DNA of 64,000 nucleotides. It comes from JAJZXY01 sp046706185. Its GTDB lineage: Archaea > Thermoplasmatota > Thermoplasmata > Sysuiplasmatales > Sysuiplasmataceae. The DNA is taken from assembly GCA_046706185.1 (NCBI GenBank), contig JBJKPR010000044.1, forward strand, positions 25,227 to 89,226, in the 5' to 3' direction. Below, piece after piece: positions 24,320 to 33,978 of the stretch. The position numbers and the translations under genes were made by a program. Every line of letters starts with the position of its first letter. Positions within the stretch are counted from its first letter, which is position 1. The notes under the pieces were generated by a model that saw only the letters and a list, made by a program, of their open reading frames with translations, ran no database searches and had not been told where the DNA came from.

Positions 24320-26814
24320 TACACACCTCCATGTCTCAGCGTCCACAACTGAAGAACTTCATTCGCAGGAAACGAGGAAGGCGACGGGTAGTATAGCAGA
24401 GGCAGATACTGCCCGCTTGCCCATACGTGGACGTAGTTGTCATACTGGCTGCTGCCAGGGTTTTCCGCCTGTCCTCCCGGGTAGACGCCGTAGGAGTCGG
24501 ATATGTTGGCGAGGCTGGCGATGTATGTGAAGCTCTGACCACCAGTTGCAGGGTTAGACGGGCCGAAGCCGGATGCGTCGTTCAGCGTGAAGAAGTCTCC
24601 TCCAGAAGAGATCGGCCCGTCGCTCAGTGCGCTTGAGCCAGTCAGGCTTGGGAAGTAGAAGTAGTAGAAATGCCCCCATGAGAAGTTGCTTCCGTAACCG
24701 CTTATTGAGGCCATTGCCTCCACCATGGAGGTGTAGGCGGCATTCCAAATGCTCCCTTTGCCCAGGAGGCCTGTATAGTTGTAGGCAAGCGTGGCAATCA
24801 CATCCTCGTCGAGCGATGAGAGCCCGACAGTCCCGGCATAGCTGCCGCTCATACCTGAAAACCTGACCTTCGAGTATGACTGGTAGATGCCGAACCGCTG
24901 CATCACCGGGCTTACTGTGTTGTTGAAGAAGCTCATGTAGAAGAACCACCACACTGTTGCAGCATCGGAGCTTGAGTTCATCTCATAGTTCCAATCCTTC
25001 AGAAGGCTCAACGCGCGCAGGACGGTGTTGTTTGTGGTGTTGGACAGAAGTGCTACAAGCCTTGGAACACTGACGGCTGCCGCATAGTCTGTGTAGTTGT
25101 GCTGTTGAAGCTTCATGAGGTCGGATATGCTCACATTGTTGTGAGTCGACAGGTAACTGTAGACAGTGTCCGCCCTGTTTCCCCCTGAAAAGCTCATTGT
25201 ATTGCCAAACCAGAATGGATAGGATGGTCCGACAGACCTCTGATTGGAGCTTACGATGAACCCCGATTGAGGGTTGATATCGTGCGGAACGAGCGAGTAC
25301 GGGATGCTGCCAGAGATGTACTGCTGCCCGTCCCCCGGGAGAAGGGACCCGGGATTGTAAGGCACACCGCCTGACCTTGAGAACACGGGGTAGTAGCCGG
25401 GGGATATATCTGCCACCATGGATTCTGAAGCAAATGCGAAGTTCTGATATGGGGCTTTCCAGATGGAAAGTGCCTTGCGGAACTGCGTCCAGTTCTGTGA
25501 CTGCATCACCTGTAGCAGTGAACCGAGGTCGTTAGTGAAACTGTTTCCCAGCCACTCCATTACAATGGCCAGACCCCCCTGCTCCTCCATGACGGGGCCG
25601 ATATCTGTCCAGGCAAACCGCTCTCCGAAGAGTGTGTGGAATGATATCTGCCTCCACGTCCCGTTCTGGTAGTATTCGCTTCCATTTACCCTCTGAAGAT
25701 AGAAGAACGTCCCCCAGCTTATTGCCTGCACATCTGTCAGCGTCCACGCAATCCTGTCATTATGCCCTATCACAACGACGGGTGCGCCCGGGAGAACGAC
25801 GCCGTAAACATTGAAGTCAGGGTCCACGAGCTGCACCTGGAACCAGATTGGGGGCAATGTGAAAGAAAGCACCGGTCCACCGACGAGCATCGGCTTTCCG
25901 GTTGAAGTTCTGTTGCCGGCAACAACAAACTCGTTGCTGTGGTCTGCAGTATTGGAAGGGAATATGTGCGGCATGTCGAAGGCCCTGAACTTGAGCCACA
26001 GGGAATATGCCATTGATGCGACTGTTGAGTTCACTGTCCACGTGTTGTTCATTATAGACTCAACGTAAGTGTTCGGCGGACCGCTGTAACCAGCATAGTA
26101 CACCTGCGGAGTTGGGGCGAAGTCCGGTATGACGTTGCCTGTGAAATTCCCGAGTTTGAAGTGCATTATGGTATAGAGAAGCGCGTCCGGACCGTATTCA
26201 AGGTTCTGCACCATGTACTCCTGCACAGCATAGCTGTCCACGGGGGTCCAGAGCGAGGGTGTGTAGCCAAGCAGCTTGAACATGAAAGGCAGGTCATTAG
26301 CCCTGGCGGAGTAATTGATGTATGCGTTCACCCCCTGGGCGTATGCCTCCAGTGTCTGCACTGACATCATGTCTGTGGAGTTCACGGATGCATTCGCAAG
26401 GACACTCTGCCAGTCCTTCTGTGCGGTGACATAGAGCCCAAGGTTGAGCTGGAAACTGTCATATGACGAATATGAGCTTCCGAGTATTGGAGCGAGCTGA
26501 CCAATTGCCGCCCTCCTGAACACATCCATCTGCCAGAGCCTTTCCTTGGCCTGGACGAACCCGAGAGAGTAGAACAGGTCGTGGTTGTTTCCGGCGTAGA
26601 TGTGGTATACGCCCTCGACGTCCTGTAAAACTGTGACGTTTCCCTCTATGCCTGGAAGTGAATAGCTCCTGTTTGCAATCTGGAGATTGCCTGCATTCTT
26701 CCATACACCACCGTTGGGATTGAGAATGCCTCCCAGCGGTGTTGCATAACCCACTCCAACAAGTAGTGCTACGAGCAAAAGCGCGGCCAGCGGAGTAAGA
26801 CGTTTTAGCCGCAT
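24319..26814 (-). CDS. Penicillin acylase family Ntn-hydrolase, secreted
   Basis: 831-residue N-terminal-nucleophile amidohydrolase of the penicillin/homoserine-lactone acylase family. A hydrophobic N-terminal segment (LAALLLVALLVGVGYA) directs export. GVYHIYAGNNHDLFYSLGFVQAKERLWQMDVFRRAAIGQLA is the A-chain signature. Autoproteolysis should occur before Ser293 in DHSNEFVVAGNRTSTGKPML, which starts the B chain. GHNDRIAWTLTDV is the family oxyanion-side segment. About twenty N-X-S/T sequons suggest heavy N-glycosylation, as expected for an acid-exposed surface protein. The substrate may be an N-acyl amide or peptide; it cannot be specified. ATG 26814 is leaderless behind a TATA box at 26836. 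Confidence 0.9.
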   Translation of the reverse strand: MRLKRLTPLAALLLVALLVGVGYATPLGGILNPNGGVWKNAGNLQIANRSYSLPGIEGNVTVLQDVEGVYHIYAGNNHDLFYSLGFVQAKERLWQMDVFRRAAIGQLAPILGSSYSSYDSFQLNLGLYVTAQKDWQSVLANASVNSTDMMSVQTLEAYAQGVNAYINYSARANDLPFMFKLLGYTPSLWTPVDSYAVQEYMVQNLEYGPDALLYTIMHFKLGNFTGNVIPDFAPTPQVYYAGYSGPPNTYVESIMNNTWTVNSTVASMAYSLWLKFRAFDMPHIFPSNTADHSNEFVVAGNRTSTGKPMLVGGPVLSFTLPPIWFQVQLVDPDFNVYGVVLPGAPVVVIGHNDRIAWTLTDVQAISWGTFFYLQRVNGSEYYQNGTWRQISFHTLFGERFAWTDIGPVMEEQGGLAIVMEWLGNSFTNDLGSLLQVMQSQNWTQFRKALSIWKAPYQNFAFASESMVADISPGYYPVFSRSGGVPYNPGSLLPGDGQQYISGSIPYSLVPHDINPQSGFIVSSNQRSVGPSYPFWFGNTMSFSGGNRADTVYSYLSTHNNVSISDLMKLQQHNYTDYAAAVSVPRLVALLSNTTNNTVLRALSLLKDWNYEMNSSSDAATVWWFFYMSFFNNTVSPVMQRFGIYQSYSKVRFSGMSGSYAGTVGLSSLDEDVIATLAYNYTGLLGKGSIWNAAYTSMVEAMASISGYGSNFSWGHFYYFYFPSLTGSSALSDGPISSGGDFFTLNDASGFGPSNPATGGQSFTYIASLANISDSYGVYPGGQAENPGSSQYDNYVHVWASGQYLPLLYYPSPSSFPANEVLQLWTLRHGGV

Positions 26815-26835
26815 GCACCTTAATAATCCAGGCCG

Positions 26836-26844
26836 TATTTAAAT
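26836..26844. promoter_or_regulatory. Symmetric TATA box between acylase and acyl-CoA synthetase genes
   Basis: TATTTAAAT contains the palindrome ATTTAAAT. On the minus strand it is centred exactly 26 bases before the acylase ATG. On the plus strand it could start the acyl-CoA synthetase transcript near 26866, giving a leader of about 43 bases. Confidence 0.55.
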
Positions 26845-26908
26845 GCTGGAGTCATGAGGCGGCAGGCAGGTCCTGGCGACGCGGCCTTCCTGTTGGAAAC
26901 CAATATCT

Positions 26909-28570
26909 ATGATACAGCGCCTACAGGGTGCAGTAGGTGATTGGGTGGAGAATGACAGAGGTTTGCACCTGACCATAGGCAATCTCCTCGGGGATGCTGC
27001 GCTCCGGCACCCTCAGAAGGAGATAGTGTATGGAACTGAAAGATATTCATACCGCCAGTTCAGCGAGAGGGTGAGGCGAATATCATCTGCGCTGATCAAA
27101 AAAGTCGGCGTTCATGAGGGTGACGTCGTGGCAGTTCTTGACTGGGACAGTATGAGATACATGGAGTCATACTTTGCAGTGCCTATGGCGGGCGCCGTTC
27201 TGCACACAGTCAACATAAGGTATCCGCCGGAAGTGATATACTACACAATGGCCCACGCGGAGGACAGGTACGTCATAGTAAGGGATGAGTTCCTGCCGAT
27301 GCTTGAGAAGTACGCGGAGATGTTTGAGTTTGTAAAGGGGTGGATTGTGTTCAGCGAAAGCGGAAAGGAGGTGAACACTACCCTTAAGCCGTTTTTCAAC
27401 TACACTGACCTTCTGAAGGAGGAGGAAGGAACGCTTCCAGAGGTGTCGGAGGAGAGAATGGCGACAGTGTTCTACACCTCAGGAACGACAGGTATGCCCA
27501 AAGGTGTCACGTTCACGCACAAGCAGATAGTGCTGCACGCAATGGCGCTTCAGATGGCCGGAGCAATGCGGCCGTTGAACAATTCGGAGAATGATGTTGT
27601 AATGCCGCTCGTGCCCATGTTCCACGTCCATTCATGGGGACTTCCTTACAATTCTCTTTTCACCGGCATGAAATATGTCCTTCCCGGTAGGTACGATTTC
27701 CCGAGGCTGCTCGAGACGATAGAGCGGGAGAAGGTGACGTTCACCGCCTCCGTCCCGTCCATCCTATACATGCTCCTGTCCGCCCCGAACCTCAAGGAAC
27801 ATGCAGCTGCCCTGAGGGGGCTGAAGATACTTGTCGGGGGCGCATCTCTGCCGAAGGGGCTTGCAACGAGTGCGCGCGCACTCGGGCTTGTTGTTGTGGG
27901 CGCATACGGCCTCTCCGAAACATGTCCTGCACTGACCATCTCGGTGTACAACGAGAGGGTCGCGTCGCTTCCTGAGGAGAAGAGGCAGGAGTTTCTGCTC
28001 AAAGCGGGAATCCCCTTCCCTCTCGTGCAGATAAGGATTGTGGATTCCGATTTCAGGGACGTTCCTGCCGACGGTCAGACTGCAGGAGAGGTGGTGACAC
28101 GAACCCCCTGGTGCACGAGCGGTTACTACAAGGATCCGGAGAGGACGGATGAACTCTGGTCGCGCGGGTGGCTTCACACCGGTGACATAGCGGTCATGGA
28201 CGAGTACGGCTACATCCAGATAGTCGACAGGGAGAAGGATGCAGTCAAGTCCGGCGGCGAGTTCATACCGAGCCTGCTGCTGGAGAGCGCCATAAGCGAG
28301 TGCCCGGGTGTCGGCGAGGTGGCCGTGGTAGGTTTGCCTGACCCGAAGTGGGGCGAGCGGCCATTTGCGGTTGTTACAAGAACGTCAGAGGTTACGGGAG
28401 AGAACATAGTGGAGCATTTGAAGAATTACGTCACTACGGGCCGGATCCTGGACTGGTGGATACCTGACGGCTTCGAGTTTGTGGACAGCATTCCAAAGAC
28501 AAGCACAGGCAAGTCGGACAAGAAGGAGCTGCGCAAGGTTCTGCAGTCGAAGCTGAGCGGCGTCGCATGA
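26909..28570 (+). CDS. AMP-forming acyl-CoA synthetase (fatty acid--CoA ligase)
   Basis: 553-residue ANL-superfamily ligase that activates carboxylic acids to acyl-CoA through an acyl-adenylate. The P-loop-like core motif is FYTSGTTGMPKGV. Other landmarks are VVGAYGLSETCPA, WLHTGDIAVMDEYGYIQIVDREKD, KSGGEFIPS and the C-terminal catalytic lysine region SIPKTSTGKSDKKELR. The overall pattern (PLVPMFHVHSWGLPYNSLFTGMK) is that of medium/long-chain fatty-acid ligases. It converges with the beta-oxidation operon, its stop three bases from the last acyl-CoA dehydrogenase stop, so supplying acyl-CoA to that pathway is a well-supported inference. Chain length preference is unknown. Confidence 0.9.
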   Translation: MIQRLQGAVGDWVENDRGLHLTIGNLLGDAALRHPQKEIVYGTERYSYRQFSERVRRISSALIKKVGVHEGDVVAVLDWDSMRYMESYFAVPMAGAVLHTVNIRYPPEVIYYTMAHAEDRYVIVRDEFLPMLEKYAEMFEFVKGWIVFSESGKEVNTTLKPFFNYTDLLKEEEGTLPEVSEERMATVFYTSGTTGMPKGVTFTHKQIVLHAMALQMAGAMRPLNNSENDVVMPLVPMFHVHSWGLPYNSLFTGMKYVLPGRYDFPRLLETIEREKVTFTASVPSILYMLLSAPNLKEHAAALRGLKILVGGASLPKGLATSARALGLVVVGAYGLSETCPALTISVYNERVASLPEEKRQEFLLKAGIPFPLVQIRIVDSDFRDVPADGQTAGEVVTRTPWCTSGYYKDPERTDELWSRGWLHTGDIAVMDEYGYIQIVDREKDAVKSGGEFIPSLLLESAISECPGVGEVAVVGLPDPKWGERPFAVVTRTSEVTGENIVEHLKNYVTTGRILDWWIPDGFEFVDSIPKTSTGKSDKKELRKVLQSKLSGVA

Positions 28571-28573
28571 AGT

Positions 28574-29647
28574 CTAGATTGAGGCGCTTCCGTTTCCAAG
28601 CATGTGGTGCGCGAGCTCGGTCAGCTCCGCGTTCCTGTTTCCTGCCAGAGACTCGAGAGCCATCGCATCCCTGTAGTATTTCTCAATCTGATACTCCTCG
28701 AAGTAACCGTTGCCTCCATGTACCTGCATCGAAAGCTTTGATGCCCTGACTGCTGCGTCGGTGATGAGCAACTTGGCTATTAGCCCCTCCCTTCCTGCAG
28801 AGGCTGCATTGGAATACAGGTACTCCCTGAGGACTTCTATCTCCGCCTGCATCGCTGAAATGGAGTATGCCACAGGCTTGTATTCCTCGAGACGCGAGCC
28901 GAAGGTTTTCCTCGTCTTTGAATAGTCTACTGCCTTCGCTATCGTCCCCTCGGCTATACCGAGCGCAACGGCGGCGACTGCAGCCGAGCTGCGCTTCATC
29001 GCCGCGGCAACCGGGTTGTTTGCCTGCCCGTCGCACAGTCTGACCACATCTCCCCCTGTCGAGGAATATTCGACCTGAGCAAAACCGAGCCCCCTGAAAC
29101 CGAGCCGCCTCCTTCCCCCGGCCTGGCTGATACCTCCGCTCACCATCAGAACGGTTCCATCTCCTGTGGACACAACGTGCACTGATGCAGCCGGGTGGAC
29201 TACGAACTCAGCCCTCCCTGCGAGCTGATGCAGTGCACTGTTGAACAGTAGCGAATTCATGCCCCTGTTTGAGATAAGGTCATCCGCCACAACTGTCCCG
29301 CTTGCTGCCCCAGACGCGATTGCGAGCATTCTTTCGGCTGCGTCTTCCTCCCCGCAGGCTGCAAGTGAGCCGAGGACAAGCGAATTCTGCAGGTAGGTGT
29401 AGAACGAAAGGGACGGTGAATGCATCGCAAGCGTTTCAAGAAGGAGAAGATATGAAAGGCTATCGAGGCCGGCTCCCCCCAGCTTCTCAGGAAGGGTGGC
29501 TGCAAGAAATCCGCTCCCTGCCATCTTTGAAAGAAGCGTCTGCGGAATCCCGTTCCTCTCAATCTCCAGCGAATGCTCCTTGACTTCCTTCGATGCGAAC
29601 TCTCGCGCAAGGCTGAGTATGAGCTCGTTCTCCTCCGTCAGCTTCAA
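28574..29647 (-). CDS. Acyl-CoA dehydrogenase, divergent paralogue
   Basis: 357-residue flavoprotein of the acyl-CoA dehydrogenase family, last gene of the beta-oxidation operon. N- and C-terminal helical domains are recognisable: LAREFASKEVKEHSLEIERNG, GFLAATLPEKLGGAGLDSL, and the FAD/tetramer region FGSRLEEYKPVAYSISAMQAEIE followed by QVHGGNGYFEEYQIEKYYRDA. The middle beta domain (about residues 115-205) is poorly conserved and lacks the usual FxxTEPxxGSD-type loop seen in its neighbour. Substrate range, or even activity alone, is therefore uncertain; heteromeric action with the neighbour is possible. The start is TTG 29647, preceded by GGAGGGG just before the upstream stop. Confidence 0.85.
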   Translation of the reverse strand: MKLTEENELILSLAREFASKEVKEHSLEIERNGIPQTLLSKMAGSGFLAATLPEKLGGAGLDSLSYLLLLETLAMHSPSLSFYTYLQNSLVLGSLAACGEEDAAERMLAIASGAASGTVVADDLISNRGMNSLLFNSALHQLAGRAEFVVHPAASVHVVSTGDGTVLMVSGGISQAGGRRRLGFRGLGFAQVEYSSTGGDVVRLCDGQANNPVAAAMKRSSAAVAAVALGIAEGTIAKAVDYSKTRKTFGSRLEEYKPVAYSISAMQAEIEVLREYLYSNAASAGREGLIAKLLITDAAVRASKLSMQVHGGNGYFEEYQIEKYYRDAMALESLAGNRNAELTELAHHMLGNGSASI

Positions 29648-29648
29648 T

Positions 29649-30773
29649 TCAGTCCCCTCCGCCGTCCAGCATCCTGGCTATTATGAGCTTCTCCACCTCG
29701 CTTGTCCCCTCCCATATTTCCATGATCTTTGCATCCCTGTAGAACCTTTCGAGATCGCCGGTGATGCCGTCGACGCCCATGAATTCGAGTATCCTTGTCA
29801 CTGCGTACGTTGCGGTTTCGGCAGCGTAGTACTTCGCAATGCTCGTAGCCACGGGGTCCGGCTTGAAACTGAAAAGGTATGATGCCGCCCTGTAGGTAAG
29901 AAGCCTTGCTGCCTCTATCCTGCTCGCCAATTCCGCAACAAGGAACTGTGTGCTCTCGGAACTGCAGAGATCGTTCTTCTCCTCTCTTAGGGATGCCGTG
30001 TAATTCTTCAGTCGATCGAAGGCGCCCTTCGCTATGCCGAGCGCCTGCGCGGCCACGTATATCCTGGATATGTTGAAGAAGGTCATGACATAGTAGAATG
30101 CCCTCCCCTCCTCGCCTATGACGTTTTCCGCGGGTATGTGCACGTTGTCGAATGTGAGTTCTGCCGTGTTCGTTGCCCTCATGCCGAGCTTGCCCTTGAG
30201 CTGTGTCGAACTGAAACCGGGCATGGACGATTCCACAATGACCATAGTCAGCCCCCTGTGCCTCTTCTCAGCTGTTCCCGGCGATGAGCGGGCAAGCAGG
30301 TAGAAATGGTCGGCAATCGCCCCGTTTGTAATGAATATCTTCTGCCCGTTCAGGACGTAATTCCCGTCATCCCCTTTCTGAAGTGTGGCGCTGATGCCCG
30401 CCACGTCGCTGCCAGCGCCCGAATCAGTCACGGCGAACCCGCTTATCTTCTCCCCTCTCATCACAGGTTCAAGGTACTTCTTCCTCTGCAGGTCGTTTCC
30501 GAACAGCAGAAGGATCTCGCTCCCGAAGGCAGGTACGATCGCAGACAGTCCGAGGCCCGGATCGATGCTGCAGAATTCCTCCATCGCCACAAGCATTCCC
30601 CAGGGGTTTGACATGTCGAGGAACCCCTCGCTGTATGCCCTCTTCCTGATCTCCTCAGGGTACTTCTCCTCGCTGTCGTACTTCGACGCGACCTCGGGTG
30701 TGAACTCCCTTGTGGCGAACTCCCTAGCCCTCAGTTTCATTGCCTTGACATCTTCAGGCAGCTCAAAGTCCAC
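29649..30773 (-). CDS. Acyl-CoA dehydrogenase
   Basis: 374-residue acyl-CoA dehydrogenase that introduces the 2,3-double bond and passes electrons to an electron-transfer flavoprotein. Visible motifs are MSNPWGMLVAMEEFCSIDPGLG, the FAD/substrate loop ISGFAVTDSGAGSDVAGISATLQKGDDGNYVLNGQKIFITNG, GKLGMRATNTAELTFDNVHIPAENVIGEEG, and the C-terminal RILEFMGVDGITGDLERFYRDAKIMEIWEGTSEVEKLIIA. In this family the IWEGT region borders the catalytic glutamate. GTG 30773 begins just after the thiolase stop, with GGAGAG inside that gene as ribosome-binding site. The substrate is an acyl-CoA of undetermined length. Confidence 0.93.
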   Translation of the reverse strand: MDFELPEDVKAMKLRAREFATREFTPEVASKYDSEEKYPEEIRKRAYSEGFLDMSNPWGMLVAMEEFCSIDPGLGLSAIVPAFGSEILLLFGNDLQRKKYLEPVMRGEKISGFAVTDSGAGSDVAGISATLQKGDDGNYVLNGQKIFITNGAIADHFYLLARSSPGTAEKRHRGLTMVIVESSMPGFSSTQLKGKLGMRATNTAELTFDNVHIPAENVIGEEGRAFYYVMTFFNISRIYVAAQALGIAKGAFDRLKNYTASLREEKNDLCSSESTQFLVAELASRIEAARLLTYRAASYLFSFKPDPVATSIAKYYAAETATYAVTRILEFMGVDGITGDLERFYRDAKIMEIWEGTSEVEKLIIARMLDGGGD

Positions 30774-30775
30774 TT

Positions 30776-31969
30776 CTACGCACTCTCCAGAAGAAGCGAG
30801 AATCCCTGCCCCCCGCCGACGCATAATGTCGCAATTCCGCGCTCCTTTCCCTTTTCAAGCAGCTCTCTCGCAAGCGTCCCTGTTATCCTGGAACCAGTGG
30901 CGCCCAGCGGATGGCCGATAGCAACGCCTCCGCCGTGTATGTTCACCCTCTCCTCCTCTATGCCCAGCTCTCTCATGGCGTACAGAGCCACAATCGAGAA
31001 TGCCTCATTGATCTCCCAGAGGTCTACATCCGAAGGTTTGAGCTTAAGCCTGTCAAGCGCCTTCAGCGATGCTGGAACGGGCCCCTTTCCCATCAGGCTG
31101 GGTTCGACTCCTGCCCAGCCCATGCTGGCGATCCTGGCCATGGGCCTGGCGCCTGTTTCCCTGACTTTCCTGGCGGACATGAGCATCACTACCGACGCAC
31201 CGGCATTGAGAGGCGCCGAGTTGCCCGCTGTTATCACGCCGTCCTGCTTGAATGCTGGAGGAAGGCGCTGCATCTGTTCCATGGATGCGTCGCTTCTGAT
31301 ACTCTGATCCCTCTCCACCGAAATTGTGGTGCCGTTCTGCTCCACCGTCACAGGCAATATCTCCCGGCTGAACCAGCCATCCTCAACTGCAGCCGATGCA
31401 AGCGAGTGACTCCTCAACGCGAACCTGTCCATATCTTCCCTCCGTATGCCGCTCTCCTCGGCGAGCTTTTCAGCCGTAAGGCCCATTGAATAGCCTATGT
31501 TCATCTGGTACCTCATGTACTCCGGTCTTGCGATGAGCTTCATGTTCGGAGCAATGTGCTGGTTGTTTGCCATTGGCACATGTGTCATGTGCTCGAACCC
31601 GCCTGCAAGCACTATGTCGGAGTAACCATCCCTGATCTCAAGCGCTCCCATCATTATCGCGTTCAGCGACGATGAGCATGCCCTGTCGATCGCTGCAGCA
31701 GGTACCTCGACAGGAAGGCCGGCCAGCAGGACAGGGTGCCTGCCGCCATAAAGCCAGTTTTCATCAACCTGAAGTGCGCAGCCTGTGATGACATCCCCTA
31801 TTTCGGCCGGTTTGATGCCTGTTCTGGCTACAACAGTCCTGATCAGCGAGGCGAGAACGTCATCCATCCTCACGCTGTTGAACAGATCCTTTTCAGGCTG
31901 GGAGGGCCTGGACCTCGAGAAGGCGCTCCTGAGGTAATCGACAATGAACACTTCCTCCACCGCTCTCAC
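30776..31969 (-). CDS. Thiolase (acetyl-CoA C-acyltransferase)
   Basis: 397-residue thiolase that cleaves 3-ketoacyl-CoA with CoA. The nucleophilic cysteine lies in AIDRACSSSLNAIMMGALEI (about residue 90). The family signatures NEAFSIVALYAMRELG, NIHGGGVAIGHPLGATGSRITGTL and LCVGGGQGFSLLLE near the C-terminus hold the catalytic His and second Cys. Its GTG start overlaps the TGA of the upstream fusion gene (GTGA), so translation is coupled. In this operon a degradative role is more likely than acetoacetyl-CoA synthesis for the mevalonate pathway, although the latter cannot be excluded. Confidence 0.93.
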   Translation of the reverse strand: MRAVEEVFIVDYLRSAFSRSRPSQPEKDLFNSVRMDDVLASLIRTVVARTGIKPAEIGDVITGCALQVDENWLYGGRHPVLLAGLPVEVPAAAIDRACSSSLNAIMMGALEIRDGYSDIVLAGGFEHMTHVPMANNQHIAPNMKLIARPEYMRYQMNIGYSMGLTAEKLAEESGIRREDMDRFALRSHSLASAAVEDGWFSREILPVTVEQNGTTISVERDQSIRSDASMEQMQRLPPAFKQDGVITAGNSAPLNAGASVVMLMSARKVRETGARPMARIASMGWAGVEPSLMGKGPVPASLKALDRLKLKPSDVDLWEINEAFSIVALYAMRELGIEEERVNIHGGGVAIGHPLGATGSRITGTLARELLEKGKERGIATLCVGGGQGFSLLLESA

Positions 31970-33939
31970 TTCCCCTTGAACTCCGGCTTCCTTTTCTGAA
32001 GGAAAGCACCTATGCCCTCCTTCAGGTCCTCGGTGCCAAATACCATACCCGCCGCGAACGACTCCATTTCAAGCCCCACATCCGAGCTTCCCTCTGCCGC
32101 CCTGTTTACAAGTCTCTTTGCCAGAACCGATGCTACAGGCGCAGCAGACGCTGCTATCTTGCTCGCGAATTCGATCGAACCTGCATCGACATCCTTGAGT
32201 ATGCTTGTGACAATGCCGTACGCTTTTGCCTCCTCTGCCGTTATCCTCTCGGCCGTGAGTATCATGCTCAGTGCCCTGGACGGCCCGACCATCCTGGTCA
32301 AAAGCTGGGTTCCGCCCCAGGCAGGGATCAGCCCCCTTGTCACTTCCGGAAAGGCAAGACGTGCATCCTCTGAAGAAACGCGTATATCGCATGCGAGTGC
32401 AAGTTCAAGGGCACCGCCCAGCACATATCCCTTGAGCGCTGCAATCGTTATCTTGGGAATCTCCGAGAGTCTCCGCAGCGTCCTTTCACCCTTTCTCGCA
32501 TATTCCATGAACTCGTAAGCACCGGGGATGAATGCAGAGAGTTCAGCACCCGTCGAGAAGTTCTGACCAGTCCCGGTAACCACTATGACTCTTATGTCCT
32601 TCCTGTCCCAGAGCTCATCAACGGCACTGTCAAGGTCACTGAGAACTTCGCCGTTGATCATATTGTACTTTGGTCTGTTTATCGATATGCGGGCGACCGG
32701 GCCGAACTCCTCGACAGTCAGCGTCCCTCCTCTCACGCCTTCAGCTGTTCCGACCTCGGCCTTCCCCATCTCCTCCTTTGCTGCGGTCAGCCTTCCTTCT
32801 ACAGCATCCCTCAGCTTCCCCTCGGCTATTGACCTGGCAGGTGAAAAAAGCGTGGTTCCAAACCTGTCCGCCAGGCGTTCAAGTGTCTCCCTCACCTCAG
32901 CATTGGTCATGCTTTTTGCGACTGTTATCGGACCGAATGGCCTGTTCATCCCCAGACGAACGGCTGTCTCTATCTCTTCAGGCTGTGCGACGCCTTCCTC
33001 AAGAAGTTTTACAGCCTCGTTGATTTCAACCGCGAAGATGTCCATGAGTGCAACCTTGTCCGTTGCCTTCGAATTGTCTATCTTTGGTCTTCCCGAACTC
33101 CAGTCGTGGAAACCCCGCCCCGTCTTCTTTCCGAGATTGCCGGATGCGACCATATCCCCAAAGACCTTGCACCTGCCGTACTCAGGCGAGAGCTCGCTGG
33201 CGTAGTAGTCGAGTGAGTTCTTTACGACATCTATGCCCACGTAGTCAATAAGTTCGTAAGGTCCCATAGGAAGTCCCTGCATCCTGCCGAACGCATCAAC
33301 TTCTTCAGGAGTTGCTATCTGCCTGTCCTGAAGCAGCCCGAACAGTAGCAGTTCTGCTGCATTGATCCTGTTCACCACAAAACCCGGGGTGTCCCTTCTG
33401 ACGATCACCGGCACCTTCTGCAGGCCCACCAGCAGCTTCCTCACTGCCTCCACCGTCTCGTCGCTTGTCTGCTCCCCCTTGACGACCTCCACCAGCTTCA
33501 TTACTACTGCAGGGTTGAAAAAATGAATTCCAACAACTCTCGAGGGATCACTTACGTTCTTCGCTATCTCCGTGATCCGTATGTTGGATGTGTTGCTTCC
33601 AAGTATTGCCCCCGGGGGTGCTGAGCCCTCTGCCTGCCTGAAGACGTTCCTCTTGAGCTCGGGCAGTTCGGGGACAGCCTCGATGACAAGCTCCGCATCC
33701 GCAAGTGACTTGGCGAGGTCTGTCGATGGAGTTATGCGGGCAAGCACCTCCCCCATTGCTTCCGCAGTGAGATCGCCCTTCCTGACAAGCCTTTCCAGGC
33801 TGGAGCGTATCCTCCCCATACCTGTATCGAGAAAGTCCTGCTTCACATCAACGAGATTGACGGCATGCCCGCCCAGCGCAAAGACCTCTGCAATTCCATG
33901 CCCCATCTCACCAGCACCTATGACAGCAACTCTCTTCAT
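31966..33939 (-). CDS. Bifunctional 3-hydroxyacyl-CoA dehydrogenase / enoyl-CoA hydratase
   Basis: 657-residue fusion carrying two beta-oxidation steps. The N-terminal half is an NAD-dependent hydroxyacyl-CoA dehydrogenase: VAVIGAGEMGHGIAEVFALGG (residues 4-24), SNTSNIRITEIA, VVGIHFFNPAVVMKLVEVV with the catalytic His, and two C-terminal helical domains. From about residue 405 an enoyl-CoA hydratase domain follows: ISINRPKYNMINGEVLSDL, the oxyanion segment KGYVLGGALELALACDIRV, and LAFPEVTRGLIPAWGGTQLL with the catalytic glutamate. This order is typical of archaeal fusions and reversed from bacterial FadB. GAGGAGGA precedes ATG 33939. Confidence 0.94.
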   Translation of the reverse strand: MKRVAVIGAGEMGHGIAEVFALGGHAVNLVDVKQDFLDTGMGRIRSSLERLVRKGDLTAEAMGEVLARITPSTDLAKSLADAELVIEAVPELPELKRNVFRQAEGSAPPGAILGSNTSNIRITEIAKNVSDPSRVVGIHFFNPAVVMKLVEVVKGEQTSDETVEAVRKLLVGLQKVPVIVRRDTPGFVVNRINAAELLLFGLLQDRQIATPEEVDAFGRMQGLPMGPYELIDYVGIDVVKNSLDYYASELSPEYGRCKVFGDMVASGNLGKKTGRGFHDWSSGRPKIDNSKATDKVALMDIFAVEINEAVKLLEEGVAQPEEIETAVRLGMNRPFGPITVAKSMTNAEVRETLERLADRFGTTLFSPARSIAEGKLRDAVEGRLTAAKEEMGKAEVGTAEGVRGGTLTVEEFGPVARISINRPKYNMINGEVLSDLDSAVDELWDRKDIRVIVVTGTGQNFSTGAELSAFIPGAYEFMEYARKGERTLRRLSEIPKITIAALKGYVLGGALELALACDIRVSSEDARLAFPEVTRGLIPAWGGTQLLTRMVGPSRALSMILTAERITAEEAKAYGIVTSILKDVDAGSIEFASKIAASAAPVASVLAKRLVNRAAEGSSDVGLEMESFAAGMVFGTEDLKEGIGAFLQKRKPEFKGK

Positions 33940-33978
33940 CGGTGTTCCTCCTCTTCGATTGGAGTGCCTGACTTCAGG

